Source of the DNA: CAZGUH01 sp964529005
GTDB lineage: Bacteria; Actinomycetota; Acidimicrobiia; Acidimicrobiales; Ilumatobacteraceae
Assembly (NCBI GenBank): GCA_964529005.1
Contig: CAZGUH010000001.1
Span: 62,001-126,000, forward strand
Direction: 5' to 3'
Length of the DNA: 64,000 bases
Shown here: piece by piece, positions 43,866-53,274 of the stretch
Numbering within the stretch: position 1 is the stretch's first letter
Layout: each line of letters starts with the position of its first letter
Program-made: the position numbers and the translations under genes
The notes under the pieces: generated by a model
Database searches by the model: none
What the model was told of the DNA's origin: nothing
The model's input: the letters and a program-made list of their open reading frames with translations, nothing else

Positions 43866-45408
43866 ACGCCGCCAGGCCGCCGAGGACGCCGGCGCGGTAG
43901 TTGTCGATCTTCTCGAACGCGCTGCCCATCGCGTTCGTGTCGGCCGACTCGTCGCCGACCTGGATCGCCGTCACGACCACCTCGTCGAGGTCGCCGGCGG
44001 AGATCACCGGATGGTCGACGACGCTGCCGTCGGTGGGCGGGATCAACCACTGCGTCCAGACGCCGCTGAGGCAGTCGTTGCGCAACGCCCGCGGCTCGCC
44101 GGTGAGCACGCTGCCGAGCGTCGTCTGCACGGCGTCGGCCCACGCGTTGCCGATGACGTAGCCGATGGCGAAGTCACCGATCGAGTCGTAGAGGTTGAAC
44201 GCCCATGGCTCGTCGAACAGGATCTGGCCCGTCGACGGGCAGAAGAACGCGCTGTCGTCGTACGAGCTCTCCGGCACGCCCTCGCAAGGCGGCAACGTGC
44301 CCGAGGAGGCATCGAACGGAACGACCTGCGGCGCGGTGAAGGAGATGTTGTTGGCGGTCAGCAGATCGCCCCAGAACGTGGTCAGCGCGTCGATGACCAG
44401 CGAGTAGATCTCACCGTCGCCGTCCCCGTAGGGCGCGTTGCCTTCGTTCATCAGGTCGGTCTCGTCGAGGAACTGCTGCGGGATCAGCGGCGGCGGGTTG
44501 TTCACGTAGTCGGCGCAGCGCGCCGGGCCGGCGATGAAGCCCTCCTGGAATGCGCCCACGCGGTCGAAGCCCGTGCCGTGACCGCCCGGGGCGAGCGTGT
44601 CCGAGCCGACCTGGTCGCGGATGATGATCATGGCGCTGAGGCCGCCGCGAACGTCCTCGTCGGTGAACTGGAGCATGTCCGACTCGCCGCGCGAGACGTG
44701 CGAGGCCCAGGCGCCGGCGAAGCAGTCGGCCTGCTGCTCGCCGGCCACCGTCGGCCGGTCGAGGTCGAAGAAGCCGCTTCGCCAGCTGATCCCGTGGCCG
44801 AACTCGTGGGCCATCACCACACCGATCAGGCTCGGGCCGTACTGGTCGGTGAGCAGCCGGATGAAACCGTTGGTGTCGTCGTCGTAGGCGATGAAGTCGC
44901 CGAGCGAGCAGTAGAACGCGACGCCTTGGGCGACGTCCTCGTAGCTGCTGGTCGGGCTCCCGCAGCCGGGGATCGGTGTCGTGCGGGCCGGCCGTGCGGC
45001 GTAGATGCCGCCCTCGAGCGGCTGGTACGGCGTTCCGTAGACCTGCGGGTACACGTCGCTCCACCACAGCTGGATGTCGGTGAGCGCGGCCTCGAGGAAG
45101 GCGTCGTAGGGCTGCGGCTCCTTGTTGTCGCCGTAGTCGATGGGAGCGACGATGCCGGACGTGTCGACGGTGGTGCTCGTGACCGGCGCCGCGGTGGTGG
45201 TCGGCACGTCGGTGGAGCCCGTGCTGGTGTCGGGAACGCTGTCCGTCGTGGGAGGCGTCGACTCGACGCCACCACCGGCGGCCTCGCTCCGTCCCGCCGA
45301 GATGCCGGCAGACGTGCTGCCGCAGGCGGTGATCAGCAGCATGCCAGCGGCGACGATCAACGATCGGACGGGACGGCGGGGGCCAGTTGCGCGCACGGCT
45401 GCGAGCAT
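43849..45408 (-). CDS. Neutral zinc metallopeptidase lipoprotein (YpfJ-like)
   Basis: 519 residues from ATG 45408. A signal with lipobox ITAC is followed by a Ser/Thr/Pro linker with TTT runs. The peptidase domain has MAHEFGHGISW (HExxH zinc site) and GEQQADCFAGAWA with the third ligand Glu, matching the putative neutral zinc metallopeptidase family. Six cysteines are spread through the domain as expected for an exported protein. Substrate unknown; the ppx gene follows immediately. Confidence 0.85.
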   Translation of the reverse strand: MLAAVRATGPRRPVRSLIVAAGMLLITACGSTSAGISAGRSEAAGGGVESTPPTTDSVPDTSTGSTDVPTTTAAPVTSTTVDTSGIVAPIDYGDNKEPQPYDAFLEAALTDIQLWWSDVYPQVYGTPYQPLEGGIYAARPARTTPIPGCGSPTSSYEDVAQGVAFYCSLGDFIAYDDDTNGFIRLLTDQYGPSLIGVVMAHEFGHGISWRSGFFDLDRPTVAGEQQADCFAGAWASHVSRGESDMLQFTDEDVRGGLSAMIIIRDQVGSDTLAPGGHGTGFDRVGAFQEGFIAGPARCADYVNNPPPLIPQQFLDETDLMNEGNAPYGDGDGEIYSLVIDALTTFWGDLLTANNISFTAPQVVPFDASSGTLPPCEGVPESSYDDSAFFCPSTGQILFDEPWAFNLYDSIGDFAIGYVIGNAWADAVQTTLGSVLTGEPRALRNDCLSGVWTQWLIPPTDGSVVDHPVISAGDLDEVVVTAIQVGDESADTNAMGSAFEKIDNYRAGVLGGLAACDERF

Positions 45409-45440
45409 AGGTGGTCGGTCCTGCCGACTCCCGGTGATGC

Positions 45441-46130
45441 TCAGGTCTGCGACGCCGCGAGCAGCCGCCGCAGCTCGTCGATCTCCCCCGTCTGCCCCGC
45501 GATGATCGACTCGGCGAGCGAGCGCACCTTCGCCGCGCCGGCGTGTTCGGCCGCGTACTCGGCCATGTGCAGCCCACCCTCGTGGTGCACGATCATGAGG
45601 TCGACGAAGATCTGGTCGGCGTCCGTGCCACGGGCGTCGATCAGGCGGGCGATGTCGTCGTCGCTGGCCATCCCCGGCATGCGATCGGCTGGCACCGGCT
45701 CGTTCATCCACCGCATCGCGGTGTCGCTCTCGTTCGTCTCGGCGGCGCCGAAGCCGCGCAGCATCTCGATCATGCGGCCGATCTCGATCGCTTGGCCGAA
45801 CTGGATCTCGCGGGCGATGTCGCGCAGGTACGGGTCGCCGTCGGGGGCGACGGTGAGGTAGATGCTCGCCATCCGCACCCCTTGTTCATGGTGGGTGCGC
45901 ATGTCCTGAAGGAAGCCGACGTCGACGCTGTCGCGGCCGGGTCGGTCGTCGCGGCTGCCGACGAACCACCCGGTCGCGGCGGCGAGGATGGCGACCGCCA
46001 GGATCACGACCGTGAGGTTGAGCTTGCTGTGCCACCACGGCAGCACGAGCGCATCCTCGTCGGCCTCGGTGCTCGCGTCGGCGCCGGCGTCGATCACCAG
46101 ATCACGATGCCACAGCGGGACGTCCCTCAC
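45441..46130 (-). CDS. DUF305 family membrane-anchored protein
   Basis: 229 residues from GTG 46130. A single helix at about 40-58 is followed by an outside domain with two His-His motifs, DMRTHHEQGVRMA and LMIVHHEGGLHMAEYA, the DUF305 hallmark. DUF305 proteins are ferritin-like helical bundles, sometimes linked to copper. The gene is upstream of the metallopeptidase by 32 bases on the same strand, so the two could be co-transcribed. The exact job is unknown. Confidence 0.82.
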   Translation of the reverse strand: MRDVPLWHRDLVIDAGADASTEADEDALVLPWWHSKLNLTVVILAVAILAAATGWFVGSRDDRPGRDSVDVGFLQDMRTHHEQGVRMASIYLTVAPDGDPYLRDIAREIQFGQAIEIGRMIEMLRGFGAAETNESDTAMRWMNEPVPADRMPGMASDDDIARLIDARGTDADQIFVDLMIVHHEGGLHMAEYAAEHAGAAKVRSLAESIIAGQTGEIDELRRLLAASQT

Positions 46131-46192
46131 ACCGTCGGCTCATGCGGAGATCCGGGCGTGCTCCGGCTCGGGGTCGCGCGAAGCCGCAGGGT

Positions 46193-46210
46193 TAGATTGC
46201 CCGTCGGAGG
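46193..46210 (+). promoter_or_regulatory. Promoter and ribosome binding site of the TetR gene
   Basis: TAGATT (46193-46198) is a -10-like box, followed by GGAGG at 46206-46210 eleven bases before ATG 46221. Unlike most starts in this window, this gene therefore has a conventional leader and ribosome binding site. No operator palindrome was seen. Confidence 0.4.
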
Positions 46211-46220
46211 TTCCGGTGCC

Positions 46221-46868
46221 ATGGCTGCACGCAACAAGGTGACCGAGCGGAGGCTGGGTCGCCCTCCCGACGTCGATTCCGCGGCCACGCGCGCGCGGCT
46301 CCTCGCCGCGGCCCGGGCCGCGTTCGCGCGAGACGGGTACGCGAACGCGACGAACAAGGACATCGCCACCGCGGCCGGCATCACCCCGGGAGCCATCTAC
46401 CACTACTTCCCGTCGAAGGCCGACCTCTACGTGGCGGTGGTGGAGGAGGTGCAGCAGGGGATCCAGAAGGGCTACGAGGCGATCGCGGCGCGGCTCGTCA
46501 CGCTGCCGGAGCGGTTCGCCGCGCTGCTCGGCTACTCGGCCGAGGCCAGCCGGCGCGACTACACCGGCGCCGCGTTCATGATGGGCGTGTACACCGAGGC
46601 CCAGCTGCACCCCGAGCTGCGCGAGCCGATCCGCGAGCTCCGCCGCCGGTCGGTTGACGTGGTGGCGGCCATGGTGGCCGACGCCGTTCGCAGTGGCGAA
46701 CTGAGCGACGACATCGACCCGCAAGCCGTCGAGGACCTCTTGAACGCCGCGTTCATCGGCCTGCGGCGGCTGAGCGCGAACCCCGAGCGCGCCGACCGCT
46801 ACAACAACGCGGTCACGTTGCTGCAACGCCTGATCGCCAGCCGGACAGCCAGCCCCGCGCCGACGTGA
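46221..46868 (+). CDS. TetR family regulator
   Basis: 215 residues. The N-terminal DNA-binding domain has ARAAFARDGYANATNKDIATAAGITPGAIYHYFPSKADLY, a normal TetR helix-turn-helix, in order. The C-terminal ligand domain (about 70-215) is helical and not assignable. It is divergent from the DUF305 gene with about 90 bases between starts, the most obvious target. It is also the first of three same-strand genes, before pgl and pgi, but those look separately transcribed. Confidence 0.85.
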   Translation: MAARNKVTERRLGRPPDVDSAATRARLLAAARAAFARDGYANATNKDIATAAGITPGAIYHYFPSKADLYVAVVEEVQQGIQKGYEAIAARLVTLPERFAALLGYSAEASRRDYTGAAFMMGVYTEAQLHPELREPIRELRRRSVDVVAAMVADAVRSGELSDDIDPQAVEDLLNAAFIGLRRLSANPERADRYNNAVTLLQRLIASRTASPAPT

Positions 46869-46910
46869 GCCGCGGGCGCGGCCGCGCCGTGGCGATGTCA
46901 TGATCGGGAC

Positions 46911-47627
46911 ATGGACATCCGCGCCCTGCCCGACGAGCGGTCAGCCGCCGAAGCCGCCGCTCGGGCGATCGCGACCCGGCTGCGCAACGCCGTGCGCCAT
47001 CGGGGTCGGGCCAGCTTGGCCGTCAGCGGAGGCGGCACACCGGCGCTGATGTTCGACGCGCTCGCCGCGCTGCCGGTGCCGTGGTCGTCGGTCGACGTGC
47101 TCCAGGTGGACGAACGGATCGTGCCGAAGGGCAGCCCCGATCGCAACGCCACCAGCCTCGACGAGCGCTTGATCGAGGCGCTGACGGCGCACCGGCCGCG
47201 CGTCCACCTCCTTCCCGTCGAGGACGCAGCCGACGAGGACGCTGTGCGCGCCGCGGGCGCGCTCGTCGAGCGATTGGCGCCGATCGACGTCGTGCATCTC
47301 GGCATCGGGGCCGACGGGCACACCGCGTCGTGGCCGCCCGGCGACCCGGTGGCGCACGCCCCCGACCCCGTCGCTCGGACGGGGGTGTTCAACGGGTTCG
47401 CCCGGCTGACGTTGACCAGCGGCCCGGTGAACGGCGCCCGCTCGCGGATCGTGCTGGTGTGCGGCTCGGCCAAGGCGCCCGCCGTCGCCCGCTGGATCCG
47501 GGGGGACGAATCGCTTCCGATCAGCGGCATCCGTCAGCGCTCGACGATGGTCGTGCTCGACGCCGCCGCGGCCGCCGACATCGAGGGCGGCGTCGCAGCG
47601 CTCGGCCAGGCCCCGCGCCGCCGGTAG
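46911..47627 (+). CDS. pgl: 6-phosphogluconolactonase
   Basis: 238 residues. The SUGAR-isomerase-like lactonase motifs are VSGGGTPALMFDALA, DVLQVDERIVPKGSPDRNATSLDERLIE and GIGADGHTASWPPG. This is the bacterial Pgl/DevB type that opens 6-phosphogluconolactone in the oxidative pentose phosphate pathway. No zwf or gnd is near, but pgi follows after 11 bases. CATGAT (46899-46904) is 6 bases before ATG. Confidence 0.9.
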   Translation: MDIRALPDERSAAEAAARAIATRLRNAVRHRGRASLAVSGGGTPALMFDALAALPVPWSSVDVLQVDERIVPKGSPDRNATSLDERLIEALTAHRPRVHLLPVEDAADEDAVRAAGALVERLAPIDVVHLGIGADGHTASWPPGDPVAHAPDPVARTGVFNGFARLTLTSGPVNGARSRIVLVCGSAKAPAVARWIRGDESLPISGIRQRSTMVVLDAAAAADIEGGVAALGQAPRRR

Positions 47628-47638
47628 GGTCGGCCGCC

Positions 47639-49246
47639 GTGGACATCACGACGGCCCCCGAGTGGCAAGCCCTGCGCGGCCATCCTCAGCCGCCACACCT
47701 GCGTGAACTGTTCGCCGCCGACCGCGACCGCGCCGCGTCGCTGGTCGAGCACGCGGGCGACCTGCGCGTCGACTTCAGCAAGAACCTCGTCACCTCCGAG
47801 ACGATCGACCTGCTCGTCGACCTTGCGCGCGCGGTGCACCTCGAGCACCGCCGTGACGCGATGTTCCGTGGAGAGCGGATCAACACCACGGAGGACCGCG
47901 CCGTCCTGCACGTGGCGCTGCGTGCGCCGCGCAGCATGAGCATCCTGGTCGACGGGCACGACGTCGTCCCCGACGTGCACGCCGTGCTCAACCAGATGTC
48001 GGTGTTCGCCGACCGCGTCCGCTCCGGTGACTGGAAGGGAGCGACGGGCAAGCCGATCCGCACGATCGTCAACATCGGCATCGGAGGCAGTGACCTCGGG
48101 CCGGCGATGGCCTACGAGGCGCTGCGCGCGTTCAGCCCCGAACACCTGGAGTGCCGCTTCGTGTCGAACATCGACGGCGCAGACCTGGCCGGCAACCTGC
48201 GCGGCCTCGACCCCGCCGAGACGCTGTTCGTCGTCGTGTCGAAGACGTTCACGACGCTCGAGACCCTCACCAACGCGCGCACCGCGCGCCGCTGGCTCGT
48301 CGACGCGCTCGGCGACGCGGCCGTCGCCCGCCATTTCGTCGCCGTGAGCACGAACCGCCCGGCGGTCGACGCCTTCGGCATCGACCCGGCGAACATGTTC
48401 GGCTTCTGGGACTGGGTCGGTGGCCGCTACAGCGTCGGCTCGGCGGTCGGCCTCTCGCTGATGATCGCCATCGGGCCGCCGGGCTTCCGCGCCTTCCTCG
48501 ACGGCATGCGCATGATCGACGAGCACTTCTGCTCCGCTCCGCTGGCGCACAACGTGCCGGTCCTGCTGGGCATGCTGGGGATCTGGTACACCGACGTGCT
48601 CGGCGCGCAGAGCAAGGCGGTGCTGCCGTACTCGCACGAGCTGCGCCGCCTGCCCGCCTATCTCCAGCAGCTCGACATGGAGTCGAACGGCAAGCGCGTC
48701 CGGCGCGACGGCACGAGCGTCACCGTTCCCACGGGCCCGATCGTGTGGGGCGAGCCGGGCACGAACGGTCAGCACGCGTTCTACCAACTGCTGCACCAGG
48801 GGATGCGGGTCGTGCCGGTCGACTTCATCGGCTTCGCCCGCCCCAACCACGCTCATCGTGATCATCACGACCTGCTGATGGCGAACCTCTTCGCCCAGGG
48901 CGAGGCTCTGGCGTTCGGCAAGACCCCCGACGAGGTCCGCGCCGAGGGCGTGCCCGACGAGCTCGTCGCCCACCGCACGTTCCCCGGCAACCGGCCCTCG
49001 ACCACGATCGTGGCCCCGCAGCTCACCCCGTCGGTCCTCGGTCAGATCATCGCGCTCTACGAGCATGCGGTGTTCGTCCAGGGGGGCGTGTGGGACGTCA
49101 ACAGCTTCGACCAGTGGGGTGTCGAGTTGGGCAAGGTGCTGGCGACGCGCATCGCCGGCGAGCTGACCAGCGACACGGTCGACGTCGGCGGTCCGCACGA
49201 CAGCTCGACGGCCGGCCTCATCCGCTGGTACCGCGACCACCGCTGA
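47639..49246 (+). CDS. pgi: Glucose-6-phosphate isomerase
   Basis: 535 residues from GTG 47639. GIGGSDLGPAMA, SNIDGADL, FVVVSKTFTTLET, NMFGFWDWVGGRYS and the PGI signature MESNGKRV and GQHAFYQLLHQG (catalytic His in the latter) are in order. Length matches the 540-550 residue long-chain PGI. It interconverts glucose-6-phosphate and fructose-6-phosphate in the cytoplasm. TAGGGT (47625-47630) overlapping the pgl stop is a -10-like box, so pgi may be transcribed without a leader from within the pgl end. Confidence 0.94.
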   Translation: MDITTAPEWQALRGHPQPPHLRELFAADRDRAASLVEHAGDLRVDFSKNLVTSETIDLLVDLARAVHLEHRRDAMFRGERINTTEDRAVLHVALRAPRSMSILVDGHDVVPDVHAVLNQMSVFADRVRSGDWKGATGKPIRTIVNIGIGGSDLGPAMAYEALRAFSPEHLECRFVSNIDGADLAGNLRGLDPAETLFVVVSKTFTTLETLTNARTARRWLVDALGDAAVARHFVAVSTNRPAVDAFGIDPANMFGFWDWVGGRYSVGSAVGLSLMIAIGPPGFRAFLDGMRMIDEHFCSAPLAHNVPVLLGMLGIWYTDVLGAQSKAVLPYSHELRRLPAYLQQLDMESNGKRVRRDGTSVTVPTGPIVWGEPGTNGQHAFYQLLHQGMRVVPVDFIGFARPNHAHRDHHDLLMANLFAQGEALAFGKTPDEVRAEGVPDELVAHRTFPGNRPSTTIVAPQLTPSVLGQIIALYEHAVFVQGGVWDVNSFDQWGVELGKVLATRIAGELTSDTVDVGGPHDSSTAGLIRWYRDHR

Positions 49247-49281
49247 TCTGCGCGCCGGAGGCGCCGCCTACGATCGGACAC

Positions 49282-50229
49282 GTGCCGGTGGCCTCGCTCG
49301 AACGTGTCACGAACCTGCTCGCGCTGCTGCTCGAGACGAAGCTGCCGTTGACGTTGCAGGAGATCGCGCAGGCCCTCGGCCAATATCCGGAGGGCGCAGC
49401 GGCCCAGAGGGCGGCATTCGAGCGTGACAAGGCGGTCCTGCGCGACGTCGGTGTGCCGATCACGACCGTCGTGCTCACCGGCGACGAGCGCGCCGGGGCG
49501 ACGGGCTACCGCATCGACCGCCGGCGGTACGAGCTGGCCGACCTGCGCCTGACCGACGACGAGCGACGGGCGCTCCAGGTCGCCGTCGCCGCGGTGCGCA
49601 CCGACGTCCGCTGGGCCCGCGAGGGTCTGTGGAAGCTCGGTGGCCATCACGAGGACGAACCGGTGGCCGTCGCTGCCCACGTGCCGGTGTCGCCGGCCTT
49701 GGCGGCGCTGCACGAGGCGAACCTGCAACGCCACACCGTCCGGTTCGGGTACCGCGACCGCATCCGCACCGTCGATCCGTACAGCCTGATGCTGCGCGAC
49801 GGCTTCTGGTACCTCATGGGGCACGACCACGACCGTGGTGAGCTGCGCAGCTTCCGCGTCGATCGCATCGACGCCGAGCCGCCCGTGACGACGTGCACGG
49901 ACCAGCAGTTCGAGATCCCCGACGGGTTCGACCCGCGCTCGATCATGCCCGACGACCCGAAGCTCATCGGCGACGGGCAATCGCCGGAGCGACGCGCCGT
50001 CGTGCGGGTGTGGCCGCCGCGAGCCGCTGCCGTCGTGCGCGAGGTCGGCGAGCAGTCGGTGATCGCGGAGCACGACGGCGGCGCGATCGACGTCGCGGTG
50101 CCGTTCGTGAACGCCGACGCGATGCGATCGTGGGTGCTGGCGCTCGGCGCCGACGCCGAGGTGCTCGAACCGTCTGACGTCCGCGCTGACGTCGTGGCGT
50201 GGCTGACCGCCGTGGCAGGCGAGCGATGA
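49282..50229 (+). CDS. pafB: PafB-like WYL-domain regulator
   Basis: 315 residues from GTG 49282, 8 bases after TACGAT. An N-terminal winged helix (about 1-100; RVTNLLALLLET and the FERDKAVLRDVGVPI part) and a WYL domain (about 140-230; RFGYRDRIRTVDPYSLMLRDGFWYLMG) are followed by a C-terminal WCX extension. In mycobacteria PafB and PafC act together as a transcription activator of the LexA-independent DNA-damage response. Its overlap with a second WYL gene gives the PafBC signature. No proteasome accessory gene pafA is in the window. Confidence 0.82.
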   Translation: MPVASLERVTNLLALLLETKLPLTLQEIAQALGQYPEGAAAQRAAFERDKAVLRDVGVPITTVVLTGDERAGATGYRIDRRRYELADLRLTDDERRALQVAVAAVRTDVRWAREGLWKLGGHHEDEPVAVAAHVPVSPALAALHEANLQRHTVRFGYRDRIRTVDPYSLMLRDGFWYLMGHDHDRGELRSFRVDRIDAEPPVTTCTDQQFEIPDGFDPRSIMPDDPKLIGDGQSPERRAVVRVWPPRAAAVVREVGEQSVIAEHDGGAIDVAVPFVNADAMRSWVLALGADAEVLEPSDVRADVVAWLTAVAGER

Positions 50230-51209
50230 GCGCCGCGCAGCAGCACGGCCCGCGCTCCACCAACGAGCGCTTGCGCCGCTTGCTCGTGATGCTCCCGTGG
50301 CTGATGGAGCGCGGCGAGGCGACCGTGGCCGAGGTCGCGGCGCGCTTCGAGCTGTCGGAGAGCCAGCTCGTCGCCGACCTCGAGCTGGTCGCGCTGTGCG
50401 GCCTGCCGCCGTTCCAGGACGAGCTCATCGACCTCTACATCGACGAAGGCGTAGTCCACGTCGGCGTCCCGCGGTTGTTCACCAAGCCGTTGCGGCTCAC
50501 CGCGCCCGAGGGCTTCGCGCTGCTCGCCGCGGCGCGCAGCGCGATGGAGATGCCCGGCGCCGATCGCGACGGGGCCCTCGCCCGCGCCCTCGACAAGCTC
50601 GCCGTCGCGCTCGGCGACGACGGTGTCGTGGTCGATCTGCGCCGGCCCGAGCACACCGACGCCATCGCCGACGCGGTCGGCCGCGGCGAACGTCTCGACA
50701 TCGTCTACTGGACGACGACCCGTGACGATCGCACAGAGCGTCGCATCACCCCGCGGGCGGTGTTCCACGACCGCGGACGCTGGTACGTCGTGGCCGACGA
50801 TCACCTGCGCGGCGAGGAGCGGATCTTCCGCATCGATCGGATCGAGTCGATCGAGCGCACCGGCGTCGTCGACCCCGTGCGGCCGGTCGAGCATCCCGCC
50901 GCCCCGGCGTGGTTCAGCGACGATCAGGCCGTCGAGCGGGCGACGTTGCTCGTGAAGCCGGAGGCACGGTGGATGTTCGAGCGCGATCCCGTCGACCGCG
51001 TCGAGGAGCACGCGGACGGATCCGCGACGATCACCGTGCCCGTGGCGAGCGAGTCGTGGCTCCAGCGCCTGCTGCTGCGTGCAGGCGACGGTGTCGAGGT
51101 GGTGGAGCCGGATGCGTGGCGCGACCTCGCGGCGCGCGCCGCGCGATCGATCCTGCGCCGCTACGGCAGCAGCAATGGCGACAGCGCGGCGGCCGACTCG
51201 ACGCGGTGA
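50226..51209 (+). CDS. pafC: PafC-like WYL-domain regulator
   Basis: 327 residues; the start overlaps the pafB stop by 4 bases (ATGA). The N-terminal helix-turn-helix (ATVAEVAARFELSESQLVADLELVALCGLPPF) and the WYL domain (ERRITPRAVFHDRGRWYVVADDHL) are clear; a WCX-type C-terminal domain follows. The pair is expected to form a heterodimer that binds a DNA-damage promoter. Its final 49 bases overlap the exonuclease gene on the other strand. Confidence 0.82.
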   Translation: MSAAQQHGPRSTNERLRRLLVMLPWLMERGEATVAEVAARFELSESQLVADLELVALCGLPPFQDELIDLYIDEGVVHVGVPRLFTKPLRLTAPEGFALLAAARSAMEMPGADRDGALARALDKLAVALGDDGVVVDLRRPEHTDAIADAVGRGERLDIVYWTTTRDDRTERRITPRAVFHDRGRWYVVADDHLRGEERIFRIDRIESIERTGVVDPVRPVEHPAAPAWFSDDQAVERATLLVKPEARWMFERDPVDRVEEHADGSATITVPVASESWLQRLLLRAGDGVEVVEPDAWRDLAARAARSILRRYGSSNGDSAAADSTR

Positions 51210-51748
51210 GCGCGGAGCAGGTGGGGCACGAGCGCGGCGGTGGCCTCGGCATCGGCGAGCGCGTCGTGCGCCCGCGCGATCGGGACGCCGTAGCGCGCGC
51301 ACACGTCGCCGAGGCGGTGGGAGAGCGCCCGGTCGGGGTCGAGCCGGCGTGAGAGTTCGAGCGTGCACAGCAGCGGCGAGCGATCGAAGGGCAACCCGGC
51401 GCGCTCGTAGGCGCGCCGCAGGAACGCCATGTCGAACGCGGCGTTGTGCGCCACCAGCACGCACCCCTGGGCGCGCTGCGCCAGCTCGGTGAGGACGTGC
51501 TCGGCACGCGGCGCCCGCGCCACCGTGGTGCGCCCGATGCCATGGATGTGGCGCGGCCCGACGCGGTGCAGCCACGGGATGCGGGGCCGGACCATGCTGC
51601 CCCAGCGGTCGAGCACAGCGCCGGAGGCGTCGACCACGACGACGGCGACTTGCAGGAGGCGGTGCCGGCGGGCCGACAAGCCGCTGGTCTCGACGTCGAC
51701 GGCTGCGAAACGCAGGTGGTGCAGCGACGCGTCGATCACGGCGCTCAC
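51161..51748 (-). CDS. DEDDh 3'-5' exonuclease (DnaQ-like)
   Basis: 195 residues from GTG 51748. Exo I is DVETSGL, Exo II is HNAAFDMAFL and Exo III is HDALADAEAT, giving the DEDDh catalytic set. No polymerase or helicase domain is fused, so it is a free proofreading or repair exonuclease. Its 3' end overlaps pafC by 49 bases tail-to-tail. Neighbouring the DNA-damage regulators PafBC, a repair job is plausible. It is separated by 26 bases from phoH upstream on the same strand. Confidence 0.85.
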   Translation of the reverse strand: MSAVIDASLHHLRFAAVDVETSGLSARRHRLLQVAVVVVDASGAVLDRWGSMVRPRIPWLHRVGPRHIHGIGRTTVARAPRAEHVLTELAQRAQGCVLVAHNAAFDMAFLRRAYERAGLPFDRSPLLCTLELSRRLDPDRALSHRLGDVCARYGVPIARAHDALADAEATAALVPHLLRAHRVESAAALSPLLLP

Positions 51749-51774
51749 CCTACGACGCCGGTGTGACGCGGTGC

Positions 51775-53181
51775 TCAGAGCAGCTCGGCCGCGAGGCTCG
51801 CCACCTCGCTGCGTTCGCACGCCGCGAGGGTGACGTTGCCGAAGCAGCGCTGCCCGCCGAACGCATGGATCAGCACCGCCAGCGCGTTGTTCGCCTCCCC
51901 CAGGTAGGGCGCGTCGATCTGGCTCGTGTCGCCGGTGAGGACCACCTTCGTGCCGTCGCCGATGCGGGTGAGGATCGTCTTCAGCGTCGTCGGCTCGAGG
52001 TTCTGCGCCTCGTCGACGACCACCATCTGGCGGTGCAGCGAGCGCCCACGCAGGAACGTGACGGACTCCAACGAGAGCTGGCCGCGCGCGCTGAGCTCGT
52101 CGATCAGCGCGCGGGCATCGCGGCTCGACCGCTGGTCGGTGAGCGCGACGATCGCGTCGTGGATCGCGGACATCCAGGGATCGAGCTTCTCGTCCAGCCC
52201 TCCAGGAAGGAAGCCGACGTCGGCGCGGCCGACGGGCACCAGCGGGCGGTAGATCGCCAGGCGTTCGTACCGCCGATTCTCGACGACCTGTTCCAAGCCC
52301 GCGGTGATCGCCAACACCGTCTTGCCCGTGCCCGCGCGACCGTCCAGCGCGACGACGCTGACGTCGGGGTCGAGGAGCAGCTCGAGCGCGAAGCGTTGCT
52401 CCTTCGATCGTGGCCGAAGTCCCCATGCCTCCGGAGGTGTGGAGGGGATCAGGACGAGATCGTCGCCGCGCCGGCGGACGAGCGCGCTCTGCGAGCCCGA
52501 GCGCAGGACGGCGAAGCCGTTCTCCTGCACGTCGCTCGCGCCGTCGACGGCGTCGACGGTGAGGGCTCCGGCCGCGTACAGGCAGTCGACGCGCTCGTAG
52601 GCCGTCTCGATCGTCGTCCACCCGGGATGCCGTGTGGCCATCGTCCGCCCGACGGGCAGGTGTTCGCCGGCTTCGAGCCCGAGGTGCGCGGCCTTGATGC
52701 GCAACGCCGCGTCGTTCGACACCATCTTCGTCGGCGCGGTGAGGGCTTGGCCGAGCGCGGCGCCGATGATGCGGTTGTCGGAGTTCGCCGGATCGAGCCC
52801 GTGCTCGATCAACAGGTGGCGCTGCACCCCGTTGATCTCGATCTGCACCGTCGCTGCGTCGCGATCGGCGCCGACCGGCACGGGTTGGGCGAGCGAGCCG
52901 CCGGCGCGCACGCGCAGGTCCTCGAGCGTGCGCAGCGCGGCGCGCGCGGCGCGGCCGACGTCGTCGAGCCGGGTCTTGAGGCCGTCGAGCTCCTCGATGA
53001 CGGTGAGGGGGATCACGACGTCGACGCCGGAGTACGAGCTGACACACGAGGGATCCGAGACCAGCACCGAGGTGTCGAGGACCACCCGAGTGCGAACCGA
53101 CAAGGCGTCGCCGCGGTTCGTGCCGCCGTCACCTCCCTCGACCATTGGAGGGACGATCGGGCTGCGCACGATGTCGGTCAC
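51775..53181 (-). CDS. PhoH-like ATPase with N-terminal PIN domain
   Basis: 468 residues from GTG 53181, supported by AGGAG with a 6-base gap. The PIN domain (VLDTSVLVSDP to about residue 155, acidic pocket with DNRIIGAAL) is a likely RNase. The PhoH domain has the P-loop GRAGTGKTVLA and VVVDEAQNLEPTT as Walker B. PIN-PhoH (PhoH2-type) proteins of Actinobacteria are RNA helicase-RNases. A stand-alone antitoxin gene upstream, typical of phoH2/phoAT operons, is not visible. Confidence 0.9.
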   Translation of the reverse strand: MTDIVRSPIVPPMVEGGDGGTNRGDALSVRTRVVLDTSVLVSDPSCVSSYSGVDVVIPLTVIEELDGLKTRLDDVGRAARAALRTLEDLRVRAGGSLAQPVPVGADRDAATVQIEINGVQRHLLIEHGLDPANSDNRIIGAALGQALTAPTKMVSNDAALRIKAAHLGLEAGEHLPVGRTMATRHPGWTTIETAYERVDCLYAAGALTVDAVDGASDVQENGFAVLRSGSQSALVRRRGDDLVLIPSTPPEAWGLRPRSKEQRFALELLLDPDVSVVALDGRAGTGKTVLAITAGLEQVVENRRYERLAIYRPLVPVGRADVGFLPGGLDEKLDPWMSAIHDAIVALTDQRSSRDARALIDELSARGQLSLESVTFLRGRSLHRQMVVVDEAQNLEPTTLKTILTRIGDGTKVVLTGDTSQIDAPYLGEANNALAVLIHAFGGQRCFGNVTLAACERSEVASLAAELL

Positions 53182-53274
53182 CGTCGCTCCTTGCTCATCG
53201 GGAAGGGCTGATGGAACTCCAACGAGCGCAGTTCTAGCGCATCGCGGCGTGTTCATCGGTGCACACTGAGGGGC

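Noticed and set aside
51775..53181. PhoH2 toxin-antitoxin operon
   Set aside because: The PIN-PhoH protein is present, but no small antitoxin gene lies upstream on the same strand; the 93-base gap to HIT is too short.
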